Assembly (NCBI GenBank): GCA_025934895.1
Contig: JAICWH010000014.1
Coordinates: 1 to 39,040 of the forward strand
Length of the DNA: 39,040 nucleotides
Direction of reading: 5' to 3'
Source of the DNA: Nocardioidaceae bacterium
GTDB lineage: Bacteria; Actinomycetota; Actinomycetes; Propionibacteriales; Nocardioidaceae
The position numbers and the translations under genes are program-made. The notes beneath the pieces were generated by a model. That model saw only the letters and a program-made list of their open reading frames with translations, did no database searches and was not told the DNA's origin. Positions within the stretch are counted from its first letter, which is position 1; each line of letters starts with the position of its first letter. Below are positions 38,995-39,040 of this stretch, piece after piece.

Positions 38995-39040
38995 CGGCCG
39001 CTTCCGGGAGCGCACGTGTGGAAAAGGTCCGACCTGCGAC

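Noticed and set aside
38812-39015. Short minus-strand coding frame across the 32-bp repeat
   Set aside because: It is a translation of the tandem repeat with no start-site support and a composition typical of non-coding GC-rich repeats.
38844-39040. CRISPR array at the right end
   Set aside because: The 32-bp units are contiguous with no spacers between them, and no cas gene is near.

Overview
The window is very GC-rich DNA from an actinobacterium. Four things point there: frequent GTG starts, 4-bp ATGA/GTGA overlaps, the gene set glmU-prs-rplY-pth / mfd-lipoprotein-mazG-eno-ftsB-DUF501-ppx that is also found together in Mycobacterium and relatives, and an LPxTG surface protein with DUF7507-type domains. 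The surface-protein style (PKD and delta-60 propeller proteins) suggests Nocardioides or a relative, but this is inference from protein character and not from a marker-gene comparison. I see no rRNA, CRISPR array, insertion sequence, integrase or phage gene, and no gene-free stretch longer than about 300 bases.

The left half (1-20045) is accessory cell-surface and glycan DNA. From left to right it holds: an LPxTG wall-anchored protein cut by the window edge; a secreted CBM96-like/GH26-like protein; a sulfotransferase on the opposite strand; a GH26-like lipoprotein; a 1,830-residue secreted protein (PKD, beta-propeller, five Ig-like repeats, five PKD); a tightly coupled block of sulfotransferase, aminoglycoside-phosphotransferase-like kinase and second sulfotransferase; a sulfotransferase-glycosyltransferase fusion; an oligosaccharide flippase; and, divergent from the flippase, a second secreted propeller protein paralogous to the central part of the giant protein. 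Four sulfotransferase domains of dissimilar sequence, a GT2 domain, a flippase and secreted glycan-active or adhesive proteins together suggest a locus that makes, exports and handles a sulfated surface glycan. That function is inferred.

The right half (20059-38843) is mainly housekeeping on the minus strand: exopolyphosphatase, DUF501, FtsB-like divisome protein, enolase, MazG, a SurA_N-type lipoprotein and Mfd. A four-gene insert follows: LigD-type polymerase, HAD phosphatase, CysQ-type phosphatase and a polyprenyl-phosphate sugar-1-phosphate transferase. Then come Pth, bL25, PRPP synthetase, GlmU, a tRNA with anticodon UUG (Gln) and a fatty-acid desaturase. Two genes of the insert fit the surface locus. 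The sugar transferase could start lipid-linked oligosaccharide assembly for the flippase. CysQ could remove PAP, the inhibitory by-product of PAPS-dependent sulfotransferases.

The best lead for something undescribed is this sulfotransferase-rich locus with its fused sulfotransferase-GT2 enzyme, interleaved kinase and two paralogous propeller proteins. Smaller oddities are an oversized tRNA-Gln, a 15-bp repeat behind a sortase signal, a 32-bp tandem repeat at the right end, and two clean inverted repeats in promoter regions.
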